A DNA stretch of 64,000 nt from an uncultured SAR86 cluster bacterium (GTDB taxonomy: Bacteria > Pseudomonadota > Gammaproteobacteria > Magnimaribacterales > D2472), in the NCBI GenBank assembly GCA_902557575.1, contig CACEAR010000003.1, forward strand, positions 36,654-100,653. Direction: 5' to 3'. The notes under the pieces were generated by a model. It made no database searches and was not told the DNA's origin. It was given only the letters and a program-made list of their open reading frames with translations. Every line of letters starts with the position of its first letter. The first letter of the stretch is position 1. Both the position numbers and the translations under genes were made by a program. Positions 25,635 to 35,695 of this stretch are shown piece by piece.

Positions 25635-26360
25635 CTATAGGATACGCTTAGATAACAAATTATCCAAGAGTTTTTTTTGTTTTTTTGTTAATTTTACACT
25701 ATCTAATAGATCGGGTCTTCTTTCAATAGTTCGTTGTAATGAAGATAAAATCTTCCAGTCATTAATTTTCTCATGATCACCTGATAATAAAACTCCAGGG
25801 ACATCCTTTCCTTCAAATTTCTGTGGTCTAGTATATACAGGTCCTTTTAAAAGATTATTTTCAAATGAATCGTTTTTAAAAGATTCCTGGTTACCAAGAA
25901 CGCCTGGAATCTTTCTGGATAATGCATCTATTAAAGCTAATGCTGGTATTTCTCCACCACTAAGGACAAAGTCGCCTATAGAAAACTCTTTATGAACATA
26001 ATTTTCAATAAATCTTTCATCGATGCCCTCGTACCTTCCACAAATGATAGTAATTGATTTTTCGTCCAGCAGCCCATCAATATGAGTATTGGATAAACGC
26101 TCTCCCTGAGGACTCATCAAAAGCACCTTTCCCTTATTTTTTATTGATCTCATTGCTAGTGCTAACGGCTCTGCCATCATAACCATTCCCTCGCCTCCGC
26201 CATAAGGTGCATCATCCACATTTTTATTGGTATTTTTTGAGAAATCCCTCGGATTCAAACTATTCATAGAAATTAAATCTTTTTCAATAGCCTTTCCAAT
26301 AACTCCAAAATCAAATAATTTCGTAATTTCAGGGAAAATTGTTACTAAATTAAAGTTCAT
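25635..26360 (-). CDS. trmD: tRNA (guanine37-N1)-methyltransferase
   Basis: TrmD methylates G37 next to the anticodon and prevents frameshifting. The trefoil-knot AdoMet site is seen in LLMSPQGERL, IICGRYEGIDERFIE and FVLSGGEIPALALIDA. I chose the ATG at 26360 ([11 protein letters not shown]), the standard TrmD N-terminus; a TTG at 26375 would add five residues. It overlaps the rimM 3' end by 11 bp, and rplS follows after 18 bp. This is the canonical rpsP-rimM-trmD-rplS operon. Confidence 0.96.
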   Translation of the reverse strand: MNFNLVTIFPEITKLFDFGVIGKAIEKDLISMNSLNPRDFSKNTNKNVDDAPYGGGEGMVMMAEPLALAMRSIKNKGKVLLMSPQGERLSNTHIDGLLDEKSITIICGRYEGIDERFIENYVHKEFSIGDFVLSGGEIPALALIDALSRKIPGVLGNQESFKNDSFENNLLKGPVYTRPQKFEGKDVPGVLLSGDHEKINDWKILSSLQRTIERRPDLLDSVKLTKKQKKLLDNLLSKRIL

Positions 26361-26883
26361 CTTTATCCCAATCAACTATCAAAAAACCTTTAACTAAATC
26401 AACTTTCTTAATAAATATATCTTTTACGTAAGGTATTAGTAACTGAGAAGTTTTGTTCTTTATTACCAAAGTATCATTTGCACCATAATTCCTTATTTCA
26501 CTAACAATACCAATAAACTCATTATTTTCATTATAGACTTCCAGCTGAATAAGGTCTTTCCAATAATATTCACCATCTTCAGGTTTAAGATATTCATTTA
26601 AAGTATAAATTTCAGAGTTCGTAAGTTTTTTAATTTCTTCAACGGTCTCAATTCCTGAAATATTTACAATATTTTTGCTCGACTTAATATGCTTTGATTT
26701 GATATTGAACTCTAAGATCTTTTTTTCCTGAATTAGAAAAAAACGCTTGTAATTAAAAAAGTTATCTTCAGGATCACAATAGGAGTTCAAAAAGAATGCG
26801 CCCTTAAGGCCATGACTTTTTCCAATAGAGCCGATTGCTATTAAATCAGAGCTAGAAATATCGTTAGGACTTTTCATCCTCAT
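26350..26883 (-). CDS. rimM: 16S rRNA processing/30S maturation factor RimM
   Basis: RimM assists assembly of the 30S head around S19. The N-terminal barrel ([18 protein letters not shown]) and the C-terminal PRC-barrel ([19 protein letters not shown], then [15 protein letters not shown]) match the family. The length is 177 residues. Two ATGs (26883 and 26877) are possible, both inside the rpsP tail, giving a 14-20 bp overlap that implies coupling. Confidence 0.93.
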   Translation of the reverse strand: MRMKSPNDISSSDLIAIGSIGKSHGLKGAFFLNSYCDPEDNFFNYKRFFLIQEKKILEFNIKSKHIKSSKNIVNISGIETVEEIKKLTNSEIYTLNEYLKPEDGEYYWKDLIQLEVYNENNEFIGIVSEIRNYGANDTLVIKNKTSQLLIPYVKDIFIKKVDLVKGFLIVDWDKDEL

Positions 26884-27427
26884 CTTCGGAATCAGATGAT
26901 TCTTCAGGATTATCTGCAGGAGCTTCTTCCTCAGCAGGAGCTTCTTCTGGTGCAGCTTCCTCAGCGGGTGCTTCTTCTGCAGGTGCTTCTTCCTCAGCAG
27001 GAGCCTCTTCTGGTGCAGCTTCCTCAGCGGGAGCTTCTTCTGGTGCAGCTTCCTCAGCTGGTGCTTCTTCCTCAGCCTCTTCTGCTTGTTTTTTGATTTC
27101 TTCTTGCTTAGCAGCTAGTGCAGCTGCTTTCTTTGCATCAGCTTTATCTTTCTTTGCAGCTTTTCTTGCATCAAGCTCTTCAGGTGATAATTTAGAATCT
27201 TTAATTAATCTTTTGACTCTATCACTAATCTGAGCACCTTTTGATACCCATTCATCCACTTTTTCAATGTCTATACGTAATGTTTCTTCTTGGCCTTGAG
27301 CTGAAGGATTGTAAAATCCAAGTCTTTCAATAAAAGCACCATCTCTTGCATTTCTTGAATCTGCAACTGTAATAAAGTAGTAAGGGTTTTTTTTCGCCCC
27401 ACTCCTAGAAAGTCTAATAACTACCAT
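26864..27427 (-). CDS. rpsP: 30S ribosomal protein S16 with a long acidic C-terminal tail
   Basis: The S16 core occupies residues 1-82 ([20 protein letters not shown], then [10 protein letters not shown]). It is followed by a Lys/Ala-rich segment (about 83-112), an Ala-Pro-Glu repeat tract (117-171) and a very acidic end ([11 protein letters not shown]). The total of 187 residues is more than twice the usual 82 or so. S16 tails occur in some other phyla, but the same repeat shared with L19 is unusual. It is the first gene of the rpsP-rimM-trmD-rplS operon; AGGA lies just before the ATG. ffh, often next to rpsP, is not here. Confidence 0.94.
   Translation of the reverse strand: MVVIRLSRSGAKKNPYYFITVADSRNARDGAFIERLGFYNPSAQGQEETLRIDIEKVDEWVSKGAQISDRVKRLIKDSKLSPEELDARKAAKKDKADAKKAAALAAKQEEIKKQAEEAEEEAPAEEAAPEEAPAEEAAPEEAPAEEEAPAEEAPAEEAAPEEAPAEEEAPADNPEESSDSEDEDEKS
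26915..27079 (-). repeat. Ala-Pro-Glu coding tandem repeat in rpsP
   Basis: The DNA consists of near-identical units built on gcttcctcagcgggagctt (plus strand). They encode 11-residue units of Glu, Ala and Pro, repeated about five times with small changes. The tract is prone to slippage and to recombination with the similar tract in rplS. Confidence 0.85.
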
Positions 27428-27508
27428 AATTCCTATAAGTTAAATTTTGTTGGAGTATTTTAGGTTAACCTTGATGATTTTGGTAGTAAAAAAGTATAAT
27501 TTCTTTAA

Positions 27509-28111
27509 ATGATAGAACCTTTCCCGCTTGCACTACTTTTGAGTGTTTTAGTCTTTGTAGGCTTAAGATTCATTATAAGATTTAAATCTTCGACATTAAT
27601 TTCTGCAACATTATCAATATTAGCCTTCTCTTTTTTGTTACCCGATGTTGCGGGTTCAAATAATGTCTATTATTGGGGCCTAATTCCTAATGAAAATTTC
27701 AATCAACTTGATGCTCTTAGATTGCATATATTTTTCTCAAGCTTAGCGATCTTGGTTTTAACAATGTCATTTTTAGAAATAATTTTGTTAACTAGAAAAA
27801 TAAAACTTACTAAATCTCTAAATACTTCTACAAGTGATCATATTCCCATTGAAACAAGATATAAAACAGTGTTTTGGCTCATTGGTCTTACCTTAGTCTT
27901 GCTTTCAATAGGTTTAGCATCTGGATTCATGCTAGATCTTAATAATGTTGATTATTTGATTGTAAAGATTGTTTTCACGGTCATGGCATGGATTACTTAC
28001 ATGACTACCTTCATAAGAATGCGTTACTTCAATCTACAAACAAAATTCATTGTTCGCTATAGTTTTTTATCAATAATCTTTATAATGATCGCCTTTTTTG
28101 TGAATATTTAG
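27509..28111 (+). CDS. YpjD-like inner-membrane protein of the cytochrome c assembly (CcsA) superfamily, shortened
   Basis: This is a membrane protein with about six hydrophobic helices. The segment LRLHIFFSSLAILVLTMSFLE and the C-terminal half (IGLTLVLLSIGLASGF, then VFTVMAWITYMTTF) follow the YpjD/CcsA-like pattern. It has 200 residues, whereas YpjD is usually about 265. A His that commonly precedes Lys in the family (HK) is replaced by Val here. Its position beside rpsP and a CNNM gene also matches ypjD. Its function is unknown even in well-studied relatives. Confidence 0.72.
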   Translation: MIEPFPLALLLSVLVFVGLRFIIRFKSSTLISATLSILAFSFLLPDVAGSNNVYYWGLIPNENFNQLDALRLHIFFSSLAILVLTMSFLEIILLTRKIKLTKSLNTSTSDHIPIETRYKTVFWLIGLTLVLLSIGLASGFMLDLNNVDYLIVKIVFTVMAWITYMTTFIRMRYFNLQTKFIVRYSFLSIIFIMIAFFVNI

Positions 28112-28117
28112 TTTTAG

Positions 28118-29371
28118 ATGTCTGAAGAACCCTCCTTACTAGTCTTAATCTTATCCATAGTATTTTTACTATTATTGTCAGCATTCTTCTCGGGCTCAGA
28201 AACTGGAATGATGGCATCAAATAAGATTAAGCTAAGAAATAAAGCGAAATCTGGTCAAAAAAACTCTAAAAGAGCCCTAGAGCTTTTGGCGAAACCTGAT
28301 AACTTGTTATCAGTAATTCTCGTAGGTAATAATTTTGCAAATATTCTTGCCTCTGCATTGGTTACAATCCTAATGATAAACTTTTTTGAGAGTAGAGTTC
28401 TTCTTGGATCAATTGTTCTCACCATAATTATCTTAATCTTTTCAGAAATAACACCTAAAACAACTGCTTCCGCATATCCAGAAAGCTTCGCCTCAAAATC
28501 ATCCTGGGTGCTATCAAGACTTAGCGTTGTTTTTAGACCAATTGTTTTTTTTACAAATCAAGTAAGTTCAAGATTATTAAAACTATTAAATGTTGATATA
28601 AAAAAATCGACAGAATCTGATAACTTAAATACTGATGAACTGAAAACGCTTTTAGATGATTCAAATAGTTTAATTCCAAATGATTACAGAAAAATGCTTA
28701 GCGCAGTTCTCGGGATGGATAATCTCATTGTTGAGGATATTATGATACCCCTTGCAGAAATTGAGGGAATTAATATTAAAGATGATCTAAAAAAAATAAA
28801 AAGTAGCATAAAAAATTCACCTTATTCAACACTTCCTGTTTATGATCAAAACATTTCAGATTGCATTGGTATGCTTCATTTGAAAGACTCATCAGACTTT
28901 TTGACCGCTTTTGAGTCTAATAAGTCACTTGATTCTTCGTTATCTGAACCATATTTTGCATCTTTAACAACAAACCTTACCAAGCAACTTCATGCATTTC
29001 AGGACACTGATAATAATATCGCTTTAGTTGTAGATGAGTATGGGGAAATAGAAGGATTAATTAGTGTAGAAGATATCTTCATAGAAATAGTTGGAAAATT
29101 TGGAAGTGATATTATTGAGCAAGAGAAAGAATTTTCTCTTCAGCCTGATGGTTCAGTAGTTACTGATGGTAACTCTAAAATAAGAGATTTAAATGGTTTT
29201 ATGAATTGGTCTATCAACGATGAAAACGCAAAAACTATCAATGGTTTAATTTTAAAAACAATAGACGAGATTCCTATTGCGAATTTATGTTTTACAAATG
29301 AATCTTATAGGTTTGAGATTCTTAAGATAAAAAATAATTCAATTACTTCTGTAAAAATCCAAAAAATTTAA
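28118..29371 (+). CDS. CNNM/CorC-type membrane protein with CBS domains (YfjD-like)
   Basis: The protein has an N-terminal DUF21 transmembrane domain (about 1-190, including FFSGSETGMMASNKIKLR), a pair of CBS domains (about 205-325, with VEDIMIPLAEIEG and the VVDEYGEIEGLISVEDI motif) and a C-terminal CorC/HlyC domain. Such proteins are linked to Mg2+ homeostasis or efflux. The 417 residues are normal. It is 6 bp downstream of the ypjD-like gene and divergent from rpsP, an arrangement shared with other Gammaproteobacteria. Confidence 0.9.
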   Translation: MSEEPSLLVLILSIVFLLLLSAFFSGSETGMMASNKIKLRNKAKSGQKNSKRALELLAKPDNLLSVILVGNNFANILASALVTILMINFFESRVLLGSIVLTIIILIFSEITPKTTASAYPESFASKSSWVLSRLSVVFRPIVFFTNQVSSRLLKLLNVDIKKSTESDNLNTDELKTLLDDSNSLIPNDYRKMLSAVLGMDNLIVEDIMIPLAEIEGINIKDDLKKIKSSIKNSPYSTLPVYDQNISDCIGMLHLKDSSDFLTAFESNKSLDSSLSEPYFASLTTNLTKQLHAFQDTDNNIALVVDEYGEIEGLISVEDIFIEIVGKFGSDIIEQEKEFSLQPDGSVVTDGNSKIRDLNGFMNWSINDENAKTINGLILKTIDEIPIANLCFTNESYRFEILKIKNNSITSVKIQKI

Positions 29372-29373
29372 AC

Positions 29374-30015
29374 TTAGAGTAAATCTGTAATTAATTTCAA
29401 TACAACTGCAAGTACAAATGATGATGTAATGACACCTCTCACCGAGGCAATCATAGGTAACATTTTTCCCCAAATTGCATTAGCTTCAATTGCAAGAATA
29501 ATGCCTAAGCCTATGTAGAGACTGAGGCTGCTCCATTCAGGATGAACCAATATATTTGATGGTACTTGTCCATGAGCTGAATAAACCATATACATAAGCA
29601 TTGGAACACTAAATAATGTATTGGTTCTTGATGCCAGGGCTGCTTTTGCACCAGCAACAGCTGCATCACCCTCTTTCATTCCTAAAACTATTTTCTGATT
29701 TCTCCAAATTATGCCCCAAACGTTTAACATCATAAGTGTTCCCATAACTAAACCTAATATGATCTCAGTTCCAATTCTTGCTGTTATCTGATGAATGAGA
29801 ATTACTCCAGTTAGAAACGTAAATAATGCTGCCCATCTAAACCACCAGAGGGCATTTGGTGCTAACTTTTCGAAAACGTCAGCTTTTGCATCTGGAGTAG
29901 CTACTTTTACATATTCCCCTTGTACAAAATTAAAATAATAAAGAAGTCCTATCCAAGCTATTCCAAACAAAATATGAAAAGCTCTAAAAAAAGATTGATC
30001 TGCCAATATATCCAT
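29374..30015 (-). CDS. Membrane protein similar to the urate-oxidase/PuuD N-terminal domain
   Basis: This 213-residue membrane protein has about six hydrophobic helices. FRAFHILFGIAWIGLLYYFNFVQG, ALWWFRWAALFTFLTG and the NVWGIIWRNQK segment are typical of the membrane domain called Urate_ox_N, which in PuuD precedes a cytochrome c domain. Here that C-terminal heme domain is absent. Conserved His residues suggest heme or quinone contact, but urate oxidation cannot be concluded. It lies between groEL and the convergent CNNM gene. Confidence 0.75.
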   Translation of the reverse strand: MDILADQSFFRAFHILFGIAWIGLLYYFNFVQGEYVKVATPDAKADVFEKLAPNALWWFRWAALFTFLTGVILIHQITARIGTEIILGLVMGTLMMLNVWGIIWRNQKIVLGMKEGDAAVAGAKAALASRTNTLFSVPMLMYMVYSAHGQVPSNILVHPEWSSLSLYIGLGIILAIEANAIWGKMLPMIASVRGVITSSFVLAVVLKLITDLL

Positions 30016-30077
30016 AATACTCCCTATATGAAATGTCTATTAAATATAATATTAAAATTATTTGAAGTAAAGAGGGC

Positions 30078-30104
30078 AAAAAAAAGCGGGGATTAACCCC
30101 GCTT
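30078..30104 (-). terminator. Intrinsic terminator of groESL
   Basis: AAGCGGGG (30084-30091) and CCCCGCTT (30097-30104) form an 8 bp stem with a 5-base loop. On the minus strand it is followed by a run of eight T. It lies 26 bp after the groEL stop. It is the only strong hairpin-plus-T terminator I found in the window. Confidence 0.92.
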
Positions 30105-30129
30105 ATAAGATGTAGAAATTAATTTCTTA

Positions 30130-32083
<1,954 letters not shown>

Positions 32084-32126
32084 TATTAATTCCCTCTTAA
32101 AAAATGCAATTATATTCCTATTGAGC

Positions 32127-32154
32127 TAAATATGGTTAAAAAGTTTTAATTCAA
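32127..32154 (-). promoter_or_regulatory. Possible sigma-32-type promoter of groESL
   Basis: On the minus strand ATTGAA (plus 32149-32154) is followed after 13 bp by ACCATATTTA (plus 32127-32136). This resembles the heat-shock pattern CTTGAA / CCCCATnTA with mismatches. A 9 bp inverted repeat brackets it (TCCTATTGA at 32116-32124, TCAATAGGA at 32151-32159). It is not a CIRCE element. Confidence 0.35.
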
Positions 32155-32163
32155 TAGGATTTT

Positions 32164-32505
32164 TTAAGTTTTTTGGAGTGTTTTATGAATTGCTCCTGCA
32201 AGAGTAATTCCAAGAAAATTTGCTAATAAGTCTGTCCATTCAAAATATCTGTAGGGGTGAAAATAGTGAACAATTTCAATGGTTAACCCAAAAGAAAATA
32301 TTATTACCATTAGGATTTGATTTTTAATTTTAAAATTACAAAACATTCCAAGTATTGCAAGATAAAAGAAAATAACGCCATGCGAAATCTTATCTCCAAT
32401 GAAAGATAGAACGCTAAAAAATTCAAGTTCTGAAGCAGGAATTAAGCTTAAATAAAATATTAAAATTATTGATGAAAAGAAAGTGCCTCTGATTACTAAA
32501 ATCAT
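32164..32505 (-). CDS. VanZ-like membrane protein
   Basis: A small membrane protein of 113 residues with four hydrophobic segments. The family pattern is seen in LSLIPASELEFFSVLSFIGDKISHG, and in EIVHYFHPYRYFEWTDLLANFLG with its conserved Asp-x-x-x-Asn. Most VanZ-like proteins outside vancomycin operons have no assigned role. It overlaps ampG by 4 bp at the end of a long cell-envelope operon. Confidence 0.82.
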   Translation of the reverse strand: MILVIRGTFFSSIILIFYLSLIPASELEFFSVLSFIGDKISHGVIFFYLAILGMFCNFKIKNQILMVIIFSFGLTIEIVHYFHPYRYFEWTDLLANFLGITLAGAIHKTLQKT

Positions 32506-33734
32506 CTCTGAATTAAACTTTTATTTAAAGATATTAGGATAATTGCGGGTATTGCCAACATTGAAGTGAAAATAAAAAATAGCATCCAGCCATAATCCGC
32601 TCCTGAGATAGATTGGAAATAATCAGCAAGTATTCCTGAAAAGCCACTAAATACCTTGCCTGGTAGCATCATGAAAGAAGTTAATAGTGCATATTGAGTT
32701 GCTGTAAACTGCTTTGAAACCAAGCTTGTTAAGAATGCTATATTGACAGTACCAACAATGCCTGCTGAAAAGCTATCAGTGAATACAATTATTGAAAGAA
32801 GATTTAAATTTGGTTCTGAAATAGCGACAATCGAGAAAAGGACATTTGATATCATCACTGCAAATGCTCCAAAAAGCAGCGATCTATAAAGACCAGCTTT
32901 CTTAATAAGTATTCCTCCTAAAAAGAGACCAAAAATTGATGCTATTAAAGCTACAATTTTTACAATAGATCCAATTTCAGTCAATGAGAAGCCCATATCT
33001 ATGTAAAATGGGTTGGCCATTGGTCCCATGACGATATCGGTAAGCCTATATGTTGCAACAATTAGCAGCAAAATAGATGCAGCGAATAGATTAAATCTTT
33101 TTATGAAATCCTTAATTGGTTCATAAAAATTTTCTAAAAAAGTAAGCTCTCTTTTTTCATTATTTTTTCTCTCAGGAGTAATTAATAAGGCAATTAGCCC
33201 TATAAGCATTAAAGCAGCCATCAAGAAATATGCATTTCCCCAGGAATAATTTTCAGCATAGATTAATGCAAATGATGTTGCAGTTAAGATAGCTCCTCTA
33301 TATCCAAATTGATAATAAGCTGCCAAGTTCCCTTGCTCTTCAATTCCTGCAAGCTCTATCCTAAATGCATCAATTGCAATATCTTGAAATGAGCCTGCTA
33401 AAGCTATCAAAATTGCGAATGTCGCTAAATATTTAATATCTATTACTGGGTCTGCATTTGAAAGACAAATAAGAAAAATAATAATGAAAATCTGCATTAA
33501 AATGATCCAACTCTTTCTACTTCCAAAATAATTGAGGAATGGTATCGAATATCTATCTACTAAAGGGGACCAAAGAAACTTCAAAGAGTAAGTCAAACTA
33601 ATCCAAGCAAAAAAACCAATAATTGTAAGATCAATGCCTGCATCTCTAAGCCAAATTGAAAGAGTTGAAAAGATCAACATGTAAGGCAGACCTGAAGTAA
33701 ATCCAAGACCTGTCATTGTTAAGTTTTTATTCAT
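32502..33734 (-). CDS. ampG: AmpG-type muropeptide permease (MFS)
   Basis: AmpG imports anhydro-muropeptides for cell-wall recycling. The 410 residues form about 12 membrane helices. The N-terminus GFTSGLPYMLIFSTLSIWLRDAG and LKFLWSPLVDRY are strongly AmpG-like, as is the LAGSFQDIAIDAFRIE segment. It overlaps ampD by 4 bp, joining importer and cytosolic amidase in one unit. No beta-lactamase or ampR gene is present, so the role is recycling, not resistance sensing. Confidence 0.92.
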   Translation of the reverse strand: MNKNLTMTGLGFTSGLPYMLIFSTLSIWLRDAGIDLTIIGFFAWISLTYSLKFLWSPLVDRYSIPFLNYFGSRKSWIILMQIFIIIFLICLSNADPVIDIKYLATFAILIALAGSFQDIAIDAFRIELAGIEEQGNLAAYYQFGYRGAILTATSFALIYAENYSWGNAYFLMAALMLIGLIALLITPERKNNEKRELTFLENFYEPIKDFIKRFNLFAASILLLIVATYRLTDIVMGPMANPFYIDMGFSLTEIGSIVKIVALIASIFGLFLGGILIKKAGLYRSLLFGAFAVMISNVLFSIVAISEPNLNLLSIIVFTDSFSAGIVGTVNIAFLTSLVSKQFTATQYALLTSFMMLPGKVFSGFSGILADYFQSISGADYGWMLFFIFTSMLAIPAIILISLNKSLIQR

Positions 33735-34270
33735 AATCTTTCAAGATAATAGCTCCATTCAAAATATTTCCCAGGATCTTCCTTCCTGTCTGGAGAAATA
33801 TCACTATGCCCAACTATATTATCCTTGTTTAAATCTTTATAGTTATTTATTAGTGCCTTGGAGACTTCTACCAATGATTCATATTGGTTATTTGTATATT
33901 TTTCTGTGTGATAGCCCTCAAGCTCAATCCCTATAGAAAACTCGTTACAATTTTCTTCATTCCTGTAAGTTGATAATCCAGCGTGCCACGCTTTTTTATT
34001 AAAAGGGACAAACTGAATAATTTCGCCACTCCTTTTTATTAGGACATGGCTTGATACCTTGAGATCTTTTATTTCTCTAAAGTATTCGTGATCATTAAAA
34101 TTTAATTTATTACAGAAGAAATCTTCAATGTAGCTATTTCCATAGATTTTTGGTGGAAGACTTATGCAATGTATGACTATTAAACGTATATCAGAGTCAT
34201 TTGTTCTTTCAGAATAATTAGGAGATTTGACTAATTTTGTATTGTCTAAAATATGGTTTGAGATGAGCAT
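33731..34270 (-). CDS. ampD: 1,6-anhydro-N-acetylmuramyl-L-alanine amidase AmpD
   Basis: This cytosolic zinc amidase removes peptide from anhydro-muropeptides. Zinc ligands are the His in IRLIVIHCISLPP, the His in AWHAGLSTY (an active-site region) and HSDISPDRKEDPG (His and Asp). The 179 residues without a signal peptide match AmpD rather than periplasmic AmiD. It shares one base with ispH and overlaps ampG by 4 bp. Confidence 0.95.
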   Translation of the reverse strand: MLISNHILDNTKLVKSPNYSERTNDSDIRLIVIHCISLPPKIYGNSYIEDFFCNKLNFNDHEYFREIKDLKVSSHVLIKRSGEIIQFVPFNKKAWHAGLSTYRNEENCNEFSIGIELEGYHTEKYTNNQYESLVEVSKALINNYKDLNKDNIVGHSDISPDRKEDPGKYFEWSYYLERL

Positions 34271-35217
34271 TAACTTGCTCTTAATTCTGGAGGTAATTTA
34301 AAAGAAATATTCTCTTTTACTCCACCCTTCTCTTCTATCTCTGCATCCAAGAAAATACTAAGATTTGAGATTATTTCTTGAACTTTTGATTCTGGTGCAG
34401 ATGCCCCAGCAGTTAGGCCAATATTCTTACAGTCTTTTAATTCATTTAAGTCAAGATCACTAAATTCATCTATCAGGACCGAGTTGACGCCACACTTATT
34501 TGCAAGCTCCTTTAGGCGATTTGAATTTGAACTTGCTTTTGAGCCAACAACAATAATGTAATCTGTTTCGAGTGCAAGTTGTTTCACTGCATCCTGCCTG
34601 TTTTGAGTGGCATAGCAAATATCATCTTTTTTTGGACCTACAATATTTGGAAACTTCTTAGTTAACTCAGCTATGATATCTTTTGTTTCATCTACACTTA
34701 AAGTAGTTTGTGAGACATAGGCAACATTTTCCGGTTGGTTTACAGAAACCTCCTTTGCCTCATCTAAATCCTGAACAAGATATATTTTTCCATTTTGACT
34801 AAAGTATCTTCCCATTGTTCCCTCTACTTCGGGATGACCCTCATGGCCTATTAATATTATGTCCCTATTTGCTCTGCCATGCCTGATGACTTCCATGTGA
34901 ACTTTAGTAACAAGTGGGCAAGTAGCATCGAAAAACTGCAAATTTCTTTCTTTAACGGATTCTTCAATCTTGCGTGAAACTCCATGAGCGCTAAAAATAA
35001 TAATTGAATCATCAGGAACATCTGAGATTTCTTCGATAAATATAGCGCCTCTTCTCTTTAGATCATTCACTACAGCTTTATTGTGAACAACCTCATGCTT
35101 TACATAGATGGGACTTCCAAACATATCAAGTGCTCTATTTACTATTTCAATAGCCCTATCTACACCAGCACAAAAACCCCTAGGGTTAGCAAGTGACAAC
35201 TTAGTTTTTTGTTTCAT
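34270..35217 (-). CDS. ispH: 4-hydroxy-3-methylbut-2-enyl diphosphate reductase
   Basis: This is the last step of the MEP isoprenoid pathway, giving IPP and DMAPP. The [4Fe-4S] cysteines are in ANPRGFCAGVDRAI (about 16), FDATCPLVTKVH (about 100) and DICYATQNRQ (about 201). The catalytic Glu and His sites (KHEVVHN, HGVSR) are intact. The 315 residues are normal. It overlaps lspA by 17 bp. IspG, the preceding enzyme, is also in this window (59825). Confidence 0.97.
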   Translation of the reverse strand: MKQKTKLSLANPRGFCAGVDRAIEIVNRALDMFGSPIYVKHEVVHNKAVVNDLKRRGAIFIEEISDVPDDSIIIFSAHGVSRKIEESVKERNLQFFDATCPLVTKVHMEVIRHGRANRDIILIGHEGHPEVEGTMGRYFSQNGKIYLVQDLDEAKEVSVNQPENVAYVSQTTLSVDETKDIIAELTKKFPNIVGPKKDDICYATQNRQDAVKQLALETDYIIVVGSKASSNSNRLKELANKCGVNSVLIDEFSDLDLNELKDCKNIGLTAGASAPESKVQEIISNLSIFLDAEIEEKGGVKENISFKLPPELRAS

Positions 35218-35695
35218 GTTTGGATTTTAACAAAATAAGTTCGCTAAATATAAAAATTATTGCGCCAAGAGTAATGTAAGCATCAGCAAAATTAAAAATG
35301 AACAATGAAAAATCAAATGGTTTAAAATGAAGGAAATCTGTAACAACGCCATCTGGTAATCTATCAATAAAATTTCCTAAAGCACCGGCTATAATTAATA
35401 AAAAAGATTTCTTTTTCAAATTATCTTTTTCATCCAAAAAAATCTTTAAAAAATACATTGTTATAAAAAAGACAATTATTAATAAGATATATCTGGAAAC
35501 AAAGTTATTTAAATCTAGAAAACTAAAGGCAATACCAGAATTAAAAACTATTAAGAAATCTATCAATGGAAGGAAGTCATTTTGTTGAAGAACTTCAATA
35601 TAATTTAAAGCGATTATTTTTGATAAGTAATCAATGAATAAAAGAAAACATAGGGCGACTAAATATCCTTTAGACAAATTTTCTAACTTCACCAT
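35201..35695 (-). CDS. lspA: Lipoprotein signal peptidase II
   Basis: LspA cleaves signal peptides of diacylated lipoproteins such as BamB. Four hydrophobic helices and the two catalytic aspartates are seen in GALGNFIDRLPDGVVTDF and IFNFADAYITLG. I chose the ATG at 35695 (MVKLENLSKGYLV), which gives about 164 residues. An upstream ATG at 35764 would add 23 residues read from within ileS and without family similarity. It overlaps the ileS end by about 26 bp. fkpB, often between lspA and ispH, is missing. Confidence 0.92.
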   Translation of the reverse strand: MVKLENLSKGYLVALCFLLFIDYLSKIIALNYIEVLQQNDFLPLIDFLIVFNSGIAFSFLDLNNFVSRYILLIIVFFITMYFLKIFLDEKDNLKKKSFLLIIAGALGNFIDRLPDGVVTDFLHFKPFDFSLFIFNFADAYITLGAIIFIFSELILLKSKHETKN

